DNA of 64,000 nucleotides, from assembly GCA_964456985.1 (NCBI GenBank), contig CAYWDH010000003.1, forward strand, positions 62,001-126,000, given 5' to 3'. The position numbers were made by a program, and so were the translations under genes. Below the pieces are notes generated by a model. It was not told where the DNA came from, searched no databases, and saw nothing but the letters and a program-made list of their open reading frames with translations. The DNA is from WJMT01 sp964456985. GTDB lineage: Bacteria; Acidobacteriota; Aminicenantia; Aminicenantales; Aminicenantaceae. Positions 34,457 to 41,826 of this stretch are shown in pieces; the stretch's first letter is position 1; each line of letters begins with the position of its first letter.

Positions 34457-34892
34457 TCAAAAGTGTCCCCGATTGTATGTAAATTGACTCATATTGAGTC
34501 TTATCGTTCCTGATTTTAAAGAGTCGAACACGACAGAAAACACGACACTCAGCAAAATAAATGAAGCCTCTACCAGGGGAAAACAGCCTTGAGACCGTTG
34601 GACTAGACGTACGGGGGGCGGAGACGTTTCTTTGAAGTATTGAGACAATTTTTCAGTGTTTTTGATTTGCTTCTTTTTCATCAACAACCAAATAAAAACC
34701 CCGTACAAAATTATTTTAGTGAAAACATTTGTAAGTATATAATATATAATAAGATAGCTGTATTCACCCGGGGGTGAAAACGTGAATTCATGAAAGTGTG
34801 TTTTCAGGGGGGGGTGAAAACGTGTAACTATATTTTTTTTCAATGACTTATGCTCACGTTTTCCGATTAGTAAGGTGTGCGGGGTATTCATT
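34457..34892. promoter_or_regulatory. Origin-like noncoding region with GAAAACGTG repeats
   Basis: About 435 bases between TerS and the primase stop. Two direct copies of GGGGGTGAAAACGTG end at 34784 and 34824, exactly 40 bp apart, and an inverted copy CACGTTTTC lies at 34855-34863. An AT-rich tract (about 34705-34760) and a T-run (34833-34840) flank them. Iteron-like repeats beside the element's own primase-helicase suggest a replication origin. A weak 144-codon minus-strand frame spans the region but looks non-coding (see rejected items). Confidence 0.5.
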
Positions 34893-36707
34893 TTATTTTA
34901 ACCTCAATTTCTTCATAGATTTTCCCTCGAAATTGACATCTGGCCTTTCAATCCGGCCTTCATCTTCCAGCCTTTTAATAGTGTTGTGGATGGTGGTCTG
35001 GCTTGCTTTATCAGCTAAAAGCTCGATAATATCCTTCTGGAACATCTCACCGTTATTGTCTCTGAGGAGCTGTTCAATCGTTTCTGGCAAGATTTTTTTC
35101 CCCATTTCACTCCATATATCGGAGAGGCTGAAAAGAAGGCTGTCCCCTTTCCTTTCAACGGCAAATTTTTGAGGCCATTCCCCATGACGGGTGGTAACTT
35201 CCATAGTCGCATAATGGTTATATGACCATGTCAAAGTCTGGTGCTTATATCGGCTGTCTAAAAACTCCATAGCTACTGTGACATCAGCAGCGTTTGCAAT
35301 CGTGGAGGATCCCATAAAACGGCCAACTGTTGAAATGAAGATGTCTTCTTTAGGTTTATTTGAAAAATGGTGAACAACGACTAGCCCCACATTGTAATCA
35401 GTCTTTAACTGAAGCAAAAAACCCAGGACTTCACTCACTGCCTTGAGATTGTTCGTATCAATACAAAAGGTATAGAATGGATCAAGAATCAATAAATCCG
35501 GCTCATGGAGATCAAGCATCCTGATAAGTCTTTCCCGGTCCTTTTTTTGATTTAAATTCCAGGGACTTCCGGTTGTTGTCCGCTGTTTGAACCTTCCTCT
35601 AAGATCAAAGGCTCTTTCGGACTGCATTTTGAAAAGTCTGTCTTTCATCCCGGAAAGGCTCACCTCTTGCTGGAGGTAAAGACATCGACCTGGTTTTTCT
35701 ATGATGAAATCACTATGTAAAAATGGGGACCTTCCGGCTGCATAATGGAGACCAAGACTAGTGACACAAAGGCTTTTTCCAACTCCCTTAATGGCTCCCA
35801 ATAAGGTAAATCCCCTTCGTTCGACAAGAGACTTGATTTGCCATTCTATAGGCGGTATATCCATATTTAGGATATTTTCAACAGTTTCAGCCTCAAAGCC
35901 CTCTATCCCATAAGCTGAAGTATTATCAGCTATCTTCTGAAGCTGTTCTCTTATTTCTTCTTTGCTCTTTGAGTCATGAAGCTCCAACCAGTTTGATACA
36001 TCTTCCCCCTCTTTTTCTAATCCAGGTAGATTTATAATCTTTACCTTTTTAGCATATTTACTTATGTCTTCAGCCCTCTGCTCTGCTTCCTTTTCCGCTC
36101 CAACATCCATGCAGATGAAAACAACTTTATCTTTGAAGAACTTTGAATATTCTGATTTCCAATGATCTTTGCCAAAGGGAAAAGTAGTCGCTGTCAATCC
36201 AGCCTGTCTTCTCACGTTGTCAACGTCTTTTTCCCCCTCCAGCAACCAGACTTCAGATGCTTTTATTACTTCCGGCAAGTGGTAAGGAACTCTACGGATG
36301 CCTTTCATGTTCCTATCAGCTTTAAAAGACTTTGGTTTGAATTTTAGTATCTTGTAAAGTTCCTGGTATTTTTCATCCGGATAAGGATAAGAGGCCACCG
36401 GCTTTGATTTATACTTTCTTTTTAGCTGGTTATCATTCAGATTAAAGCGTTTTGCCAGGTCCTTAATTGCCTCTTTTCTGGACTTATCAAAGAACATCTC
36501 TTCAAAATTAATGATGTCACCTTTTCTGTCACACCCAAAACATTTGAAGGCATAATTTCCATTTTCTTGAAATACATTGAATGAAGGGACTTTGTCCTCA
36601 TGATCAGGAAAGGGACAATGCGTTTTATTGCCATTGAATCGGGCCCCAGTGACTGACTCGATATAGGATTTAAGATTTTGCCTCTTCAGCTCTTCAATCA
36701 GATTCAT
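34893..36707 (-). CDS. Primase-helicase: CHC2 zinc finger, TOPRIM and RepA/DnaB-like ATPase
   Basis: A 604-residue replication protein. The zinc finger has C31, H36, C56 and C59. The TOPRIM-like region has WLLEGEK (Glu158) and MDVGAEKE (Asp201) but Gly203 in place of the usual second Asp. The RecA/RepA-like ATPase has Walker A GAIKGVGKS ending at S312, Walker B LLILDPFY and VVVHHF. A winged helix (SQTTIHNTIKRLEDEGRIER) closes the protein. It likely initiates and unwinds replication of the excised element. It overlaps the HTH_17 gene by 14 bases, so the two are coupled. Confidence 0.88.
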   Translation of the reverse strand: MNLIEELKRQNLKSYIESVTGARFNGNKTHCPFPDHEDKVPSFNVFQENGNYAFKCFGCDRKGDIINFEEMFFDKSRKEAIKDLAKRFNLNDNQLKRKYKSKPVASYPYPDEKYQELYKILKFKPKSFKADRNMKGIRRVPYHLPEVIKASEVWLLEGEKDVDNVRRQAGLTATTFPFGKDHWKSEYSKFFKDKVVFICMDVGAEKEAEQRAEDISKYAKKVKIINLPGLEKEGEDVSNWLELHDSKSKEEIREQLQKIADNTSAYGIEGFEAETVENILNMDIPPIEWQIKSLVERRGFTLLGAIKGVGKSLCVTSLGLHYAAGRSPFLHSDFIIEKPGRCLYLQQEVSLSGMKDRLFKMQSERAFDLRGRFKQRTTTGSPWNLNQKKDRERLIRMLDLHEPDLLILDPFYTFCIDTNNLKAVSEVLGFLLQLKTDYNVGLVVVHHFSNKPKEDIFISTVGRFMGSSTIANAADVTVAMEFLDSRYKHQTLTWSYNHYATMEVTTRHGEWPQKFAVERKGDSLLFSLSDIWSEMGKKILPETIEQLLRDNNGEMFQKDIIELLADKASQTTIHNTIKRLEDEGRIERPDVNFEGKSMKKLRLK

Positions 36708-36888
36708 TCTGGCCTCCTATCCTTTGCCTTTCCAGCATTTCATTCAAGGCTCTCAGGTCCACACGTACGGACCTGCCGATTTTGCTTGCCGGAATTTCCC
36801 CCTTATCAATCTGGCGCCTTATTGTTATCGGATGTTTTGAGAGGTAAACCGCAGCCTCATTGACGGTTATATATCGGCGTTCGATCAT
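36694..36888 (-). CDS. HTH_17 (AlpA/MerR-like) DNA-binding protein
   Basis: A 64-residue winged helix-turn-helix: ITVNEAAVYLSKHPITIRRQ, then DKGEIPASKIGRSVRVDLRAL. This is the excisionase-family fold used in element activators. It sits between the XRE repressor and the primase-helicase, overlapping both by a few bases. An AAGGGG ribosome site is 7 bases upstream. It likely activates or regulates the replication operon; the separate 59-residue Xis-like protein may handle excision. Confidence 0.85.
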   Translation of the reverse strand: MIERRYITVNEAAVYLSKHPITIRRQIDKGEIPASKIGRSVRVDLRALNEMLERQRIGGQNESD

Positions 36889-37091
36889 CAGATATCCCCT
36901 TCTCTGAAAAGCCTTTCCGGATCATCGACTCTGAGCAACTCTGCGAGTTTTTTCCTGTGTTCTGAATTCGGATTTCGAGAGCCCTTTTCCCACCTGGAAA
37001 CAAGAGATGCATCGATACCCAAAAATTTGGCGATTTGGCCTTGCTTGAGTCCCATCAATTCTCTTGTAAAACGTAACTTATGTCGTGGCAT
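36888..37091 (-). CDS. XRE/Cro-family repressor-like protein
   Basis: A 67-residue protein made up almost wholly of a Cro/C1 helix-turn-helix: LKQGQIAKFLGIDASLVSRWEKG. It is short for a C1 repressor and has no dimerisation or cleavage domain. As the first gene of the minus-strand operon, divergent from the orphan gene at 37172, it probably controls the shared 80-base regulatory gap. The ImmA/IrrE-type protein in the same element may inactivate it. Confidence 0.85.
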   Translation of the reverse strand: MPRHKLRFTRELMGLKQGQIAKFLGIDASLVSRWEKGSRNPNSEHRKKLAELLRVDDPERLFREGDI

Positions 37092-37095
37092 AATC

Positions 37096-37124
37096 TTGAC
37101 TTTCCTCTGTCATTAGAGTATATT
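37096..37124 (+). promoter_or_regulatory. Sigma-70 promoter reading toward the orphan gene
   Basis: TTGACT (37096-37101) and TATATT (37119-37124) are 17 bp apart. The promoter lies in the gap just upstream of the XRE gene, so the repressor could occlude it. The predicted transcript starts about 40 bases before ATG 37172. Confidence 0.65.
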
Positions 37125-37171
37125 GTGCCTAACATAAGTTCATATGTCAGTAGCCAGCTCGTGGGTAAAAA

Positions 37172-38134
37172 ATGCGACAGCGAAAGATTGAAAGATTAAA
37201 AGAAAAAGAGAAACTAAGAAAGATCTATGAAAGAGATCTGTATAAATTAAGAGAGCCTTATCTGACTTGGTTAAGAAGAATCTATAAGGACTTAAAAAAA
37301 GGGATATCCCATAATTATAAATGCAACTGCGCTTCTTGTTTGTATCATTTCTTAAAAAAAAGAAACCCAAGCTCCCGGATAGATAAAGAGAATTTTTTCC
37401 TCTACTGGCTCTCCTATCAGTTCATAAAAATAAAAAACGATAATAAACTCCCTTTTTTAATCAAAAATTCAGACATAAAGAGAAACTGGGATGAAAATTA
37501 CCCTGATTTCATAGATAGTGAAATACTAGTTCTGTATTGCAAGGTTTCAGACATTGATCCAGATTCTATGTATGACAGAATTACAAATAAAGAACATTTA
37601 AGGATAATCACCCGGTATGATAAAAAATACAATATCCCCCGTTTAATCAAGGCACGTAAAGATTTGATTGACTTACTCCCCTTTAAGATAAGCCCTTTAA
37701 TCGCAGAGGCCAGCAGATTTCTTGAGATAATAAAGGATGAAACTGATCAAGAGCTCCCCCCTGCTGTTTTATTATTCCCGGATGAAACCCTTATTGATTT
37801 TTATAAACTTATATATAAAGCAAGGAAAGTATGTGCTTATATAATAAAGAGAAAAGAACAAAAGATATTTAAACATCGAGAAATTATGAGAAATTGTCAT
37901 ATTCAAAAAGAAGATCTGCTTTTAATAATTGAATATCTTAAAAGAAATAGAATAATTAATACAGATGATAAAGAAATAAGCAAAAGTTCAAAATGGGAGT
38001 ACTGGAGCAGTATCTATCTGAATAGAATAAATCTCATGATGGAATGCTTAGAAGATATCAAGCCTTTTTCTGTTTTCGATGCAAAAGAGATATTTAATAA
38101 GCAGATCCTTTCGAATTCTATCGCTCCCCATTAA
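37172..38134 (+). CDS. Orphan protein of the integrative element
   Basis: A 320-residue protein I do not recognise. It is basic and rich in Lys, Arg, Ile and Tyr, with a highly charged N-terminal helix (MRQRKIERLKEKEKLRK) and a CNCASC cluster near residue 50 that might bind metal. It has no membrane segment. It is transcribed opposite to the replication module and converges on the cargo operon. This is the position where satellites often keep regulators or accessory genes. The ribosome site is weak (GTGGG). Confidence 0.6.
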   Translation: MRQRKIERLKEKEKLRKIYERDLYKLREPYLTWLRRIYKDLKKGISHNYKCNCASCLYHFLKKRNPSSRIDKENFFLYWLSYQFIKIKNDNKLPFLIKNSDIKRNWDENYPDFIDSEILVLYCKVSDIDPDSMYDRITNKEHLRIITRYDKKYNIPRLIKARKDLIDLLPFKISPLIAEASRFLEIIKDETDQELPPAVLLFPDETLIDFYKLIYKARKVCAYIIKRKEQKIFKHREIMRNCHIQKEDLLLIIEYLKRNRIINTDDKEISKSSKWEYWSSIYLNRINLMMECLEDIKPFSVFDAKEIFNKQILSNSIAPH

Positions 38135-38194
38135 TATTGTGAGGCTGTGATTATTGTTTGTTTTTATAGGACCTTCACGATGTTGGGGCACAAA

Positions 38195-38365
38195 TTATTT
38201 TGCCTCATACTTAAAGGTAAGTACAGGATCATCTTTAATCTTATTAATGAAGATTTTTGTTTTTTCATTCATTTGTCTTTTATAATTCTCTGCTTCTTTT
38301 TCCATTATATTTAGGAAATATTCATCACTATATTTTTTTTTCTTAGTTGATATTTTTTTACTCAT
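38195..38365 (-). CDS. Small basic protein coupled to the Ntn hydrolase gene
   Basis: A 56-residue protein starting MSKKISTKKKKYSDEYF. Its ATG (38365) lies inside the last codons of the Ntn hydrolase gene (8-base overlap), with GAGG 7 bases upstream, so the two are translationally coupled. It is highly charged and probably helical. It could be an adaptor, antitoxin or cofactor for its partner; nothing in the sequence decides. It is the last gene of the AT-rich cargo operon. Confidence 0.65.
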   Translation of the reverse strand: MSKKISTKKKKYSDEYFLNIMEKEAENYKRQMNEKTKIFINKIKDDPVLTFKYEAK

Positions 38366-39383
38366 ATATATCCTCTTCAAATAAACTAACATTAATTTTT
38401 TGAGGAGTCAAATCCCGAAATCCATCTCTTTTTGTAATATATCCCACTCTTATTTTGCTTCCAACTGTTGGAACGCCAACAACAAATCTCTGTCTCCCAT
38501 ATGTAATATATATAAGGAATATTACAAAATCAACTGCATTTTGTATTGAAAACAAATTAAAGGGAACTTGATATTTTGCTAATTTGAATGGAATTTTTTC
38601 CTTAATCTCTAAAGTGGGAGTATTACTTATTTTTTTCTTATCAAATTTAATTTTTTGTGATTCCAATTCCGAAAAAATATGATCTCGAGTATGTTTTTCC
38701 ATTTTTTTTAGGGTAGAACTTACTTTAGATTCAATCCCAAAAAAGATGTCATTTAACGTTTTCTTTTCCATCCCATTTAAGAACCTTTCAATAGCATCGC
38801 TTTGACCTGTTGCTGTCATTGAATAGGAATTATTTTTGTTAATTGCTTCCAATTTGTTTTTTGGGAAATCTAATTTATAAATCTTTCCAAATATTTCCTT
38901 TGAAGAGAATCCTCCAATTAAAAACGTTAACATAGGGCCAGTCTGGGTGTTAGGAAGGCTAGAGAAATTTTCTGAATATATTCCAGATATATACTTTTTA
39001 AAATCTTCAACAAGAGACTTCATCTTAAATTCCTTTTTTACATCATCAAATTTGGGCAGCAAATCTGAGAATTCATAAATTAGACTTTCTATGCTTCTTT
39101 GCCCTAATGAGGAAATACCGCTGATCAAGATTCCTATTGGATAGTCTTTTATAGACATAATTTTATTTTCGTAACCTAATGAATTAATTACTACAGGCAT
39201 TTTTTTCATTGAGTTAACGTCAATAATAGGCTTATTTGTTTCAGGATTTAAAATAGGTTCATTTTTTTTGCTTATTAATGGCTTTCCTGATCCTGGTACA
39301 AAAAATGATTTCACCTGTGAACCTAAACTATCACATCCCAAAACAATACCATCTTTGCAATGTAGCATAATATTTATTGTCAT
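38358..39383 (-). CDS. Proteasome-beta/HslV-like Ntn hydrolase
   Basis: A 341-residue protein. After removal of Met1 it would begin with Thr, TINIMLHCKDGIVLGCDS, which aligns without gaps to the proteasome beta and HslV start and places Asp at mature position 17 (D18 in the gene). After an insert of about 35 residues, ENKIMSIKDYPIGILISG matches the strand that carries the catalytic Lys33 (K74 here). TATGQS near residue 190 resembles the TATGSG loop with the conserved Ser. There is a C-terminal extension of about 130 residues. The core seems active, but no ATPase partner is encoded nearby. AGGAGG precedes the ATG. Confidence 0.75.
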   Translation of the reverse strand: MTINIMLHCKDGIVLGCDSLGSQVKSFFVPGSGKPLISKKNEPILNPETNKPIIDVNSMKKMPVVINSLGYENKIMSIKDYPIGILISGISSLGQRSIESLIYEFSDLLPKFDDVKKEFKMKSLVEDFKKYISGIYSENFSSLPNTQTGPMLTFLIGGFSSKEIFGKIYKLDFPKNKLEAINKNNSYSMTATGQSDAIERFLNGMEKKTLNDIFFGIESKVSSTLKKMEKHTRDHIFSELESQKIKFDKKKISNTPTLEIKEKIPFKLAKYQVPFNLFSIQNAVDFVIFLIYITYGRQRFVVGVPTVGSKIRVGYITKRDGFRDLTPQKINVSLFEEDIYE

Positions 39384-39434
39384 CTTTCCCTCCTTGTATA
39401 TATATTAATAATTTGCTTTTTTCTATGATCTTGC

Positions 39435-40289
39435 TCAAATAGTATTATTTCTTAACCAAAGCAAAAAATCATACGATTTCTTACAATTATGAGGGAAACT
39501 TAATAATAAAAGTCTTAATTCATCGGATTTTACTTCTCCTGCAATAGGATGCACAGCTTCATTTCTTTGAATTCTAATCGCATTAAAAAGAGAAAATAAA
39601 TAATGATTACTTCCTTCATGAATATTATAGGAAATCTTATTTTCATCTATTAGTTTATCCAAAGTCTCAGAAACTAAATTAAAAAGATTTGAGAATTTTC
39701 TATACTTCATAGAACTTTGCATCTTTCTTTTCAAATCTTGATCAGTAGTAGAATTTTCTATTGCTTCTGAAAGTAAATAAATTATTTTTTCTGCAGCAGC
39801 TCCAAGCATTACAGCAGAAGCAAATAAATATCTTCCGTTAAATGTTTTAAGGGCTTCATTTACATACTGAATAATTACGTTATCAATAGTTGAAACATTT
39901 CCCTTTAAGAAATTTATATAACCATCTATATCTTCTGGAATTACCTTTTCTTCGCTACTTATCCATTTTTTACCATAACTAGTTATTTTATAAGAATTCC
40001 ACGCACCATAACTTCCATAATTAGGAGTAACAGGTTTAGGAATAATTATTTCATGAAGAATTAAATAAGTATAACATTCAACAATTAGGGCTTCTAGCTT
40101 TTTATTATTGTGACCAATATAATTGTAATGCTCAATTGGATTATCAGTAGAAGGCTTGTCAATTAATTTTGCATCTACCATTTTTTCAATAGTTCTAATA
40201 ATCAAAGTATTATGTGATCCTTCTCTTATCTCTTTTAAACTTTCTTTCATATATTTTAAGACTATCCCTTTTTTTAACATATTAATCAT
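39435..40289 (-). CDS. HEPN-like protein (putative RNase toxin) with N-terminal domain
   Basis: A 284-residue protein starting at ATG 40289 (AGGAG upstream; an in-frame TTG lies two codons earlier). Residues about 155-284 are helical, with AAAEKIIYLLSEAIE and IQRNEAVHP, where R242-x4-H247 fits the HEPN catalytic motif (Rx4-6H). The N-terminal half may be a winged helix (KITSYGKKWISSEEK). HEPN proteins often degrade RNA in anti-phage and toxin-antitoxin systems. It lies in one operon with a membrane protein and the Ntn hydrolase. Enzyme activity is inferred. Confidence 0.65.
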   Translation of the reverse strand: MINMLKKGIVLKYMKESLKEIREGSHNTLIIRTIEKMVDAKLIDKPSTDNPIEHYNYIGHNNKKLEALIVECYTYLILHEIIIPKPVTPNYGSYGAWNSYKITSYGKKWISSEEKVIPEDIDGYINFLKGNVSTIDNVIIQYVNEALKTFNGRYLFASAVMLGAAAEKIIYLLSEAIENSTTDQDLKRKMQSSMKYRKFSNLFNLVSETLDKLIDENKISYNIHEGSNHYLFSLFNAIRIQRNEAVHPIAGEVKSDELRLLLLSFPHNCKKSYDFLLWLRNNTI

Positions 40290-40351
40290 AACCAACTCCT
40301 TTTAGAAAATATCATTTTCCCTTCATCTTATATAATGAGTTTTCTTTTGCT

Positions 40352-40948
40352 TCATATTTCTTCAATATGAAGATTATCCCATTTTTTTGGAGATGTAATT
40401 CTGTATCTCTTTTCATCTCCCTTGCCGTTATTACACTCAACTTTTATTGTAGCTTCATATTTTCCTGGAGGCATATAAAATTGACTTAAAATTGATTCGT
40501 TTTTTGTTTTTATTGAAAAATGTGTAGCAATCCAAGCTCCTTCTGCTTCTTGTTTATTATAAGTGAAAACTATGTTCAAAGGTCTTGGTAAAACTTTGTA
40601 TATAGTAATAGGTTCAGTGGAACATACGAAATGTTTAGGCTCTGTATCTGGCCAATGCAAAGGAATTTCTTCTTTTAAATTGCTAATATCTTTTTCTGGC
40701 TTTTTATCTATAGTTAAGATTCCAACACATTTCAAAGCCGCTTCCTTTTTTATGTTTTCAACAACAAGTCTAATTATATTATATAATTCTGAAGGATCAT
40801 CTTTCAGATTTGAAGAAGAAACTATCGATTTTTCAATCTTTTTTATTTTTAATTTAGGTTTTTTATAAAAATCTCTAATCTTAATACACGATAAAATAAT
40901 ACCTAAAAAAGAACCTATAATTCCTAATACAAGTGAAGCTGTTAACAT
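40352..40948 (-). CDS. Membrane-anchored protein, first gene of the cargo operon
   Basis: A 198-residue protein. A single N-terminal hydrophobic helix (residues about 4-22) is followed by a basic stop, KIRDFYKKPKLKIKK, so the C-terminal domain of about 165 residues should be cytoplasmic. The domain is beta-rich (PLNIVFTYNK, IATHFSIKTK, GKYEATIKVEC) and may be immunoglobulin-like. I do not recognise a family. GGAG lies about 8 bases before the ATG. It could tether or sense for the HEPN and Ntn proteins encoded downstream. Confidence 0.65.
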   Translation of the reverse strand: MLTASLVLGIIGSFLGIILSCIKIRDFYKKPKLKIKKIEKSIVSSSNLKDDPSELYNIIRLVVENIKKEAALKCVGILTIDKKPEKDISNLKEEIPLHWPDTEPKHFVCSTEPITIYKVLPRPLNIVFTYNKQEAEGAWIATHFSIKTKNESILSQFYMPPGKYEATIKVECNNGKGDEKRYRITSPKKWDNLHIEEI

Positions 40949-40983
40949 TCATATATCTCCTTTTGCATTATTTAGATAATTTT

Positions 40984-41012
40984 AATTTAATGTCTGTATT
41001 TAAGAGTGTCAA
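40984..41012 (-). promoter_or_regulatory. Promoter of the AT-rich cargo operon
   Basis: On the minus strand TTGACA (41012-41007) and TAAATT (40989-40984) are 17 bp apart, giving a perfect -35 and a 4/6 -10. The first ATG is at 40948. A tandem 10-bp repeat, TGCTATAAA[C/G], lies further upstream at 41051-41070 and could be an operator or an integrase arm site. Confidence 0.65.
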
Positions 41013-41121
41013 GATTAGTGACGTGTTTGAAGCTATTTTTTGCTTTTTCTTGCTATAAACTGCTATAAAGACAAAATAGAGAAAGACCGTCTAAATTATT
41101 GAAATTATATGGGGTAATAGG

Positions 41122-41208
<87 letters not shown>

Positions 41209-41285
41209 GTCTCGGATGATTATAACACAGGATACAATGTTTTTTAAAGTATTTTAATCATATTCTTTTAACATGAAATATTTAC

Positions 41286-41315
41286 TTGACATCAATAAAG
41301 ACCAAAAAATATAAT
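41286..41315 (+). promoter_or_regulatory. Strong promoter of the nuoJKLMN operon with a very short leader
   Basis: A perfect TTGACA (41286-41291) and perfect TATAAT (41310-41315) with 18-bp spacing. The nuoJ ATG is at 41329, so the leader would be only about 7 bases. A GGTGA sequence in the gap would be mostly upstream of the start site, so leaderless translation is possible. Confidence 0.75.
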
Positions 41316-41328
41316 GGTGAACTAAAAA

Positions 41329-41826
41329 ATGGCTGTTTTTCTCTTTGTTTTACTAAGCCTAACCTGCATAGGTTCCATCCTAGGGATGATCCTGTCTAAA
41401 AACCAGGCTCACAGCGCCCTTTATCTGATTCTTGCCTTTGTTTGCACCGGAGGGCTTTTTGGCCTCATGAACGCGCCTTTTATAGCCGTTGTTCAGATCA
41501 TCATCTATGCGGGAGCCATTATGGTGCTGTTTATATTTGTGATCATGATGATCGACATCCGTAAAGGTCTATCCCCAGAGAGAAAAAAATGGATTCTCTA
41601 TCCCTCATTGGGCATTGGGCTGGTTCTCATCATCGAGCTCATCTTTATTTTAAGCAACACTCTGGGGCCTTCAAAGACCGGAGCCATCGAATCTTTTGGA
41701 AGTCCGAAGACGCTGGGTAAGGTCCTTTTCACCAAATACCTGTATCCTTTTGAGATAACATCGGTTTTGATCATTGCGGCTCTTGTCGGCGCCATTGTTC
41801 TGGTCAAAAAAAAGGAAGAGAAATGA
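41329..41826 (+). CDS. nuoJ: NADH-quinone oxidoreductase subunit J
   Basis: A 165-residue membrane subunit with about five hydrophobic helices and the family's SKNQAHSALYLILAFVCTGGLFGLMNAPFIAVVQIIIYAGAIMVLFIFVIM region split over helices 2 and 3. It belongs to the proton-pumping membrane arm of complex I. Its stop overlaps the nuoK start (ATGA). It is the first gene of a JKLMN cluster without the usual A-I genes. Confidence 0.92.
   Translation: MAVFLFVLLSLTCIGSILGMILSKNQAHSALYLILAFVCTGGLFGLMNAPFIAVVQIIIYAGAIMVLFIFVIMMIDIRKGLSPERKKWILYPSLGIGLVLIIELIFILSNTLGPSKTGAIESFGSPKTLGKVLFTKYLYPFEITSVLIIAALVGAIVLVKKKEEK

Larger units (their letters stand above)
28788..41121. mobile_element. Integrative element in tRNA-fMet (phage-satellite-like, 12.3 kb)
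   Basis: The element is defined by a perfect 55-bp direct repeat at 28788-28842 and 41122-41176, with an intact tyrosine recombinase gene beside the left copy. Contents in order: integrase, Xis-like HTH, PC4-like protein, two small proteins, ImmA/IrrE protease, coiled-coil protein, TerL, TerS, an origin-like region, primase-helicase, HTH_17 protein, XRE repressor, a divergent orphan gene, and a four-gene AT-rich operon. No portal, capsid, protease, head-tail or lysis gene is visible. The set points to a satellite that packages with its own terminase but borrows a helper's capsid; a decayed prophage is the alternative. Confidence 0.88.

Noticed and set aside
34457..34891. A 144-codon minus-strand ORF between TerS and the primase
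   Set aside because: It runs through the GAAAACGTG repeats and an AT-rich tract, has an unlikely composition (poly-Lys and hydrophobic blocks), and no homology I recognise. I treat the region as noncoding and possibly origin-like.
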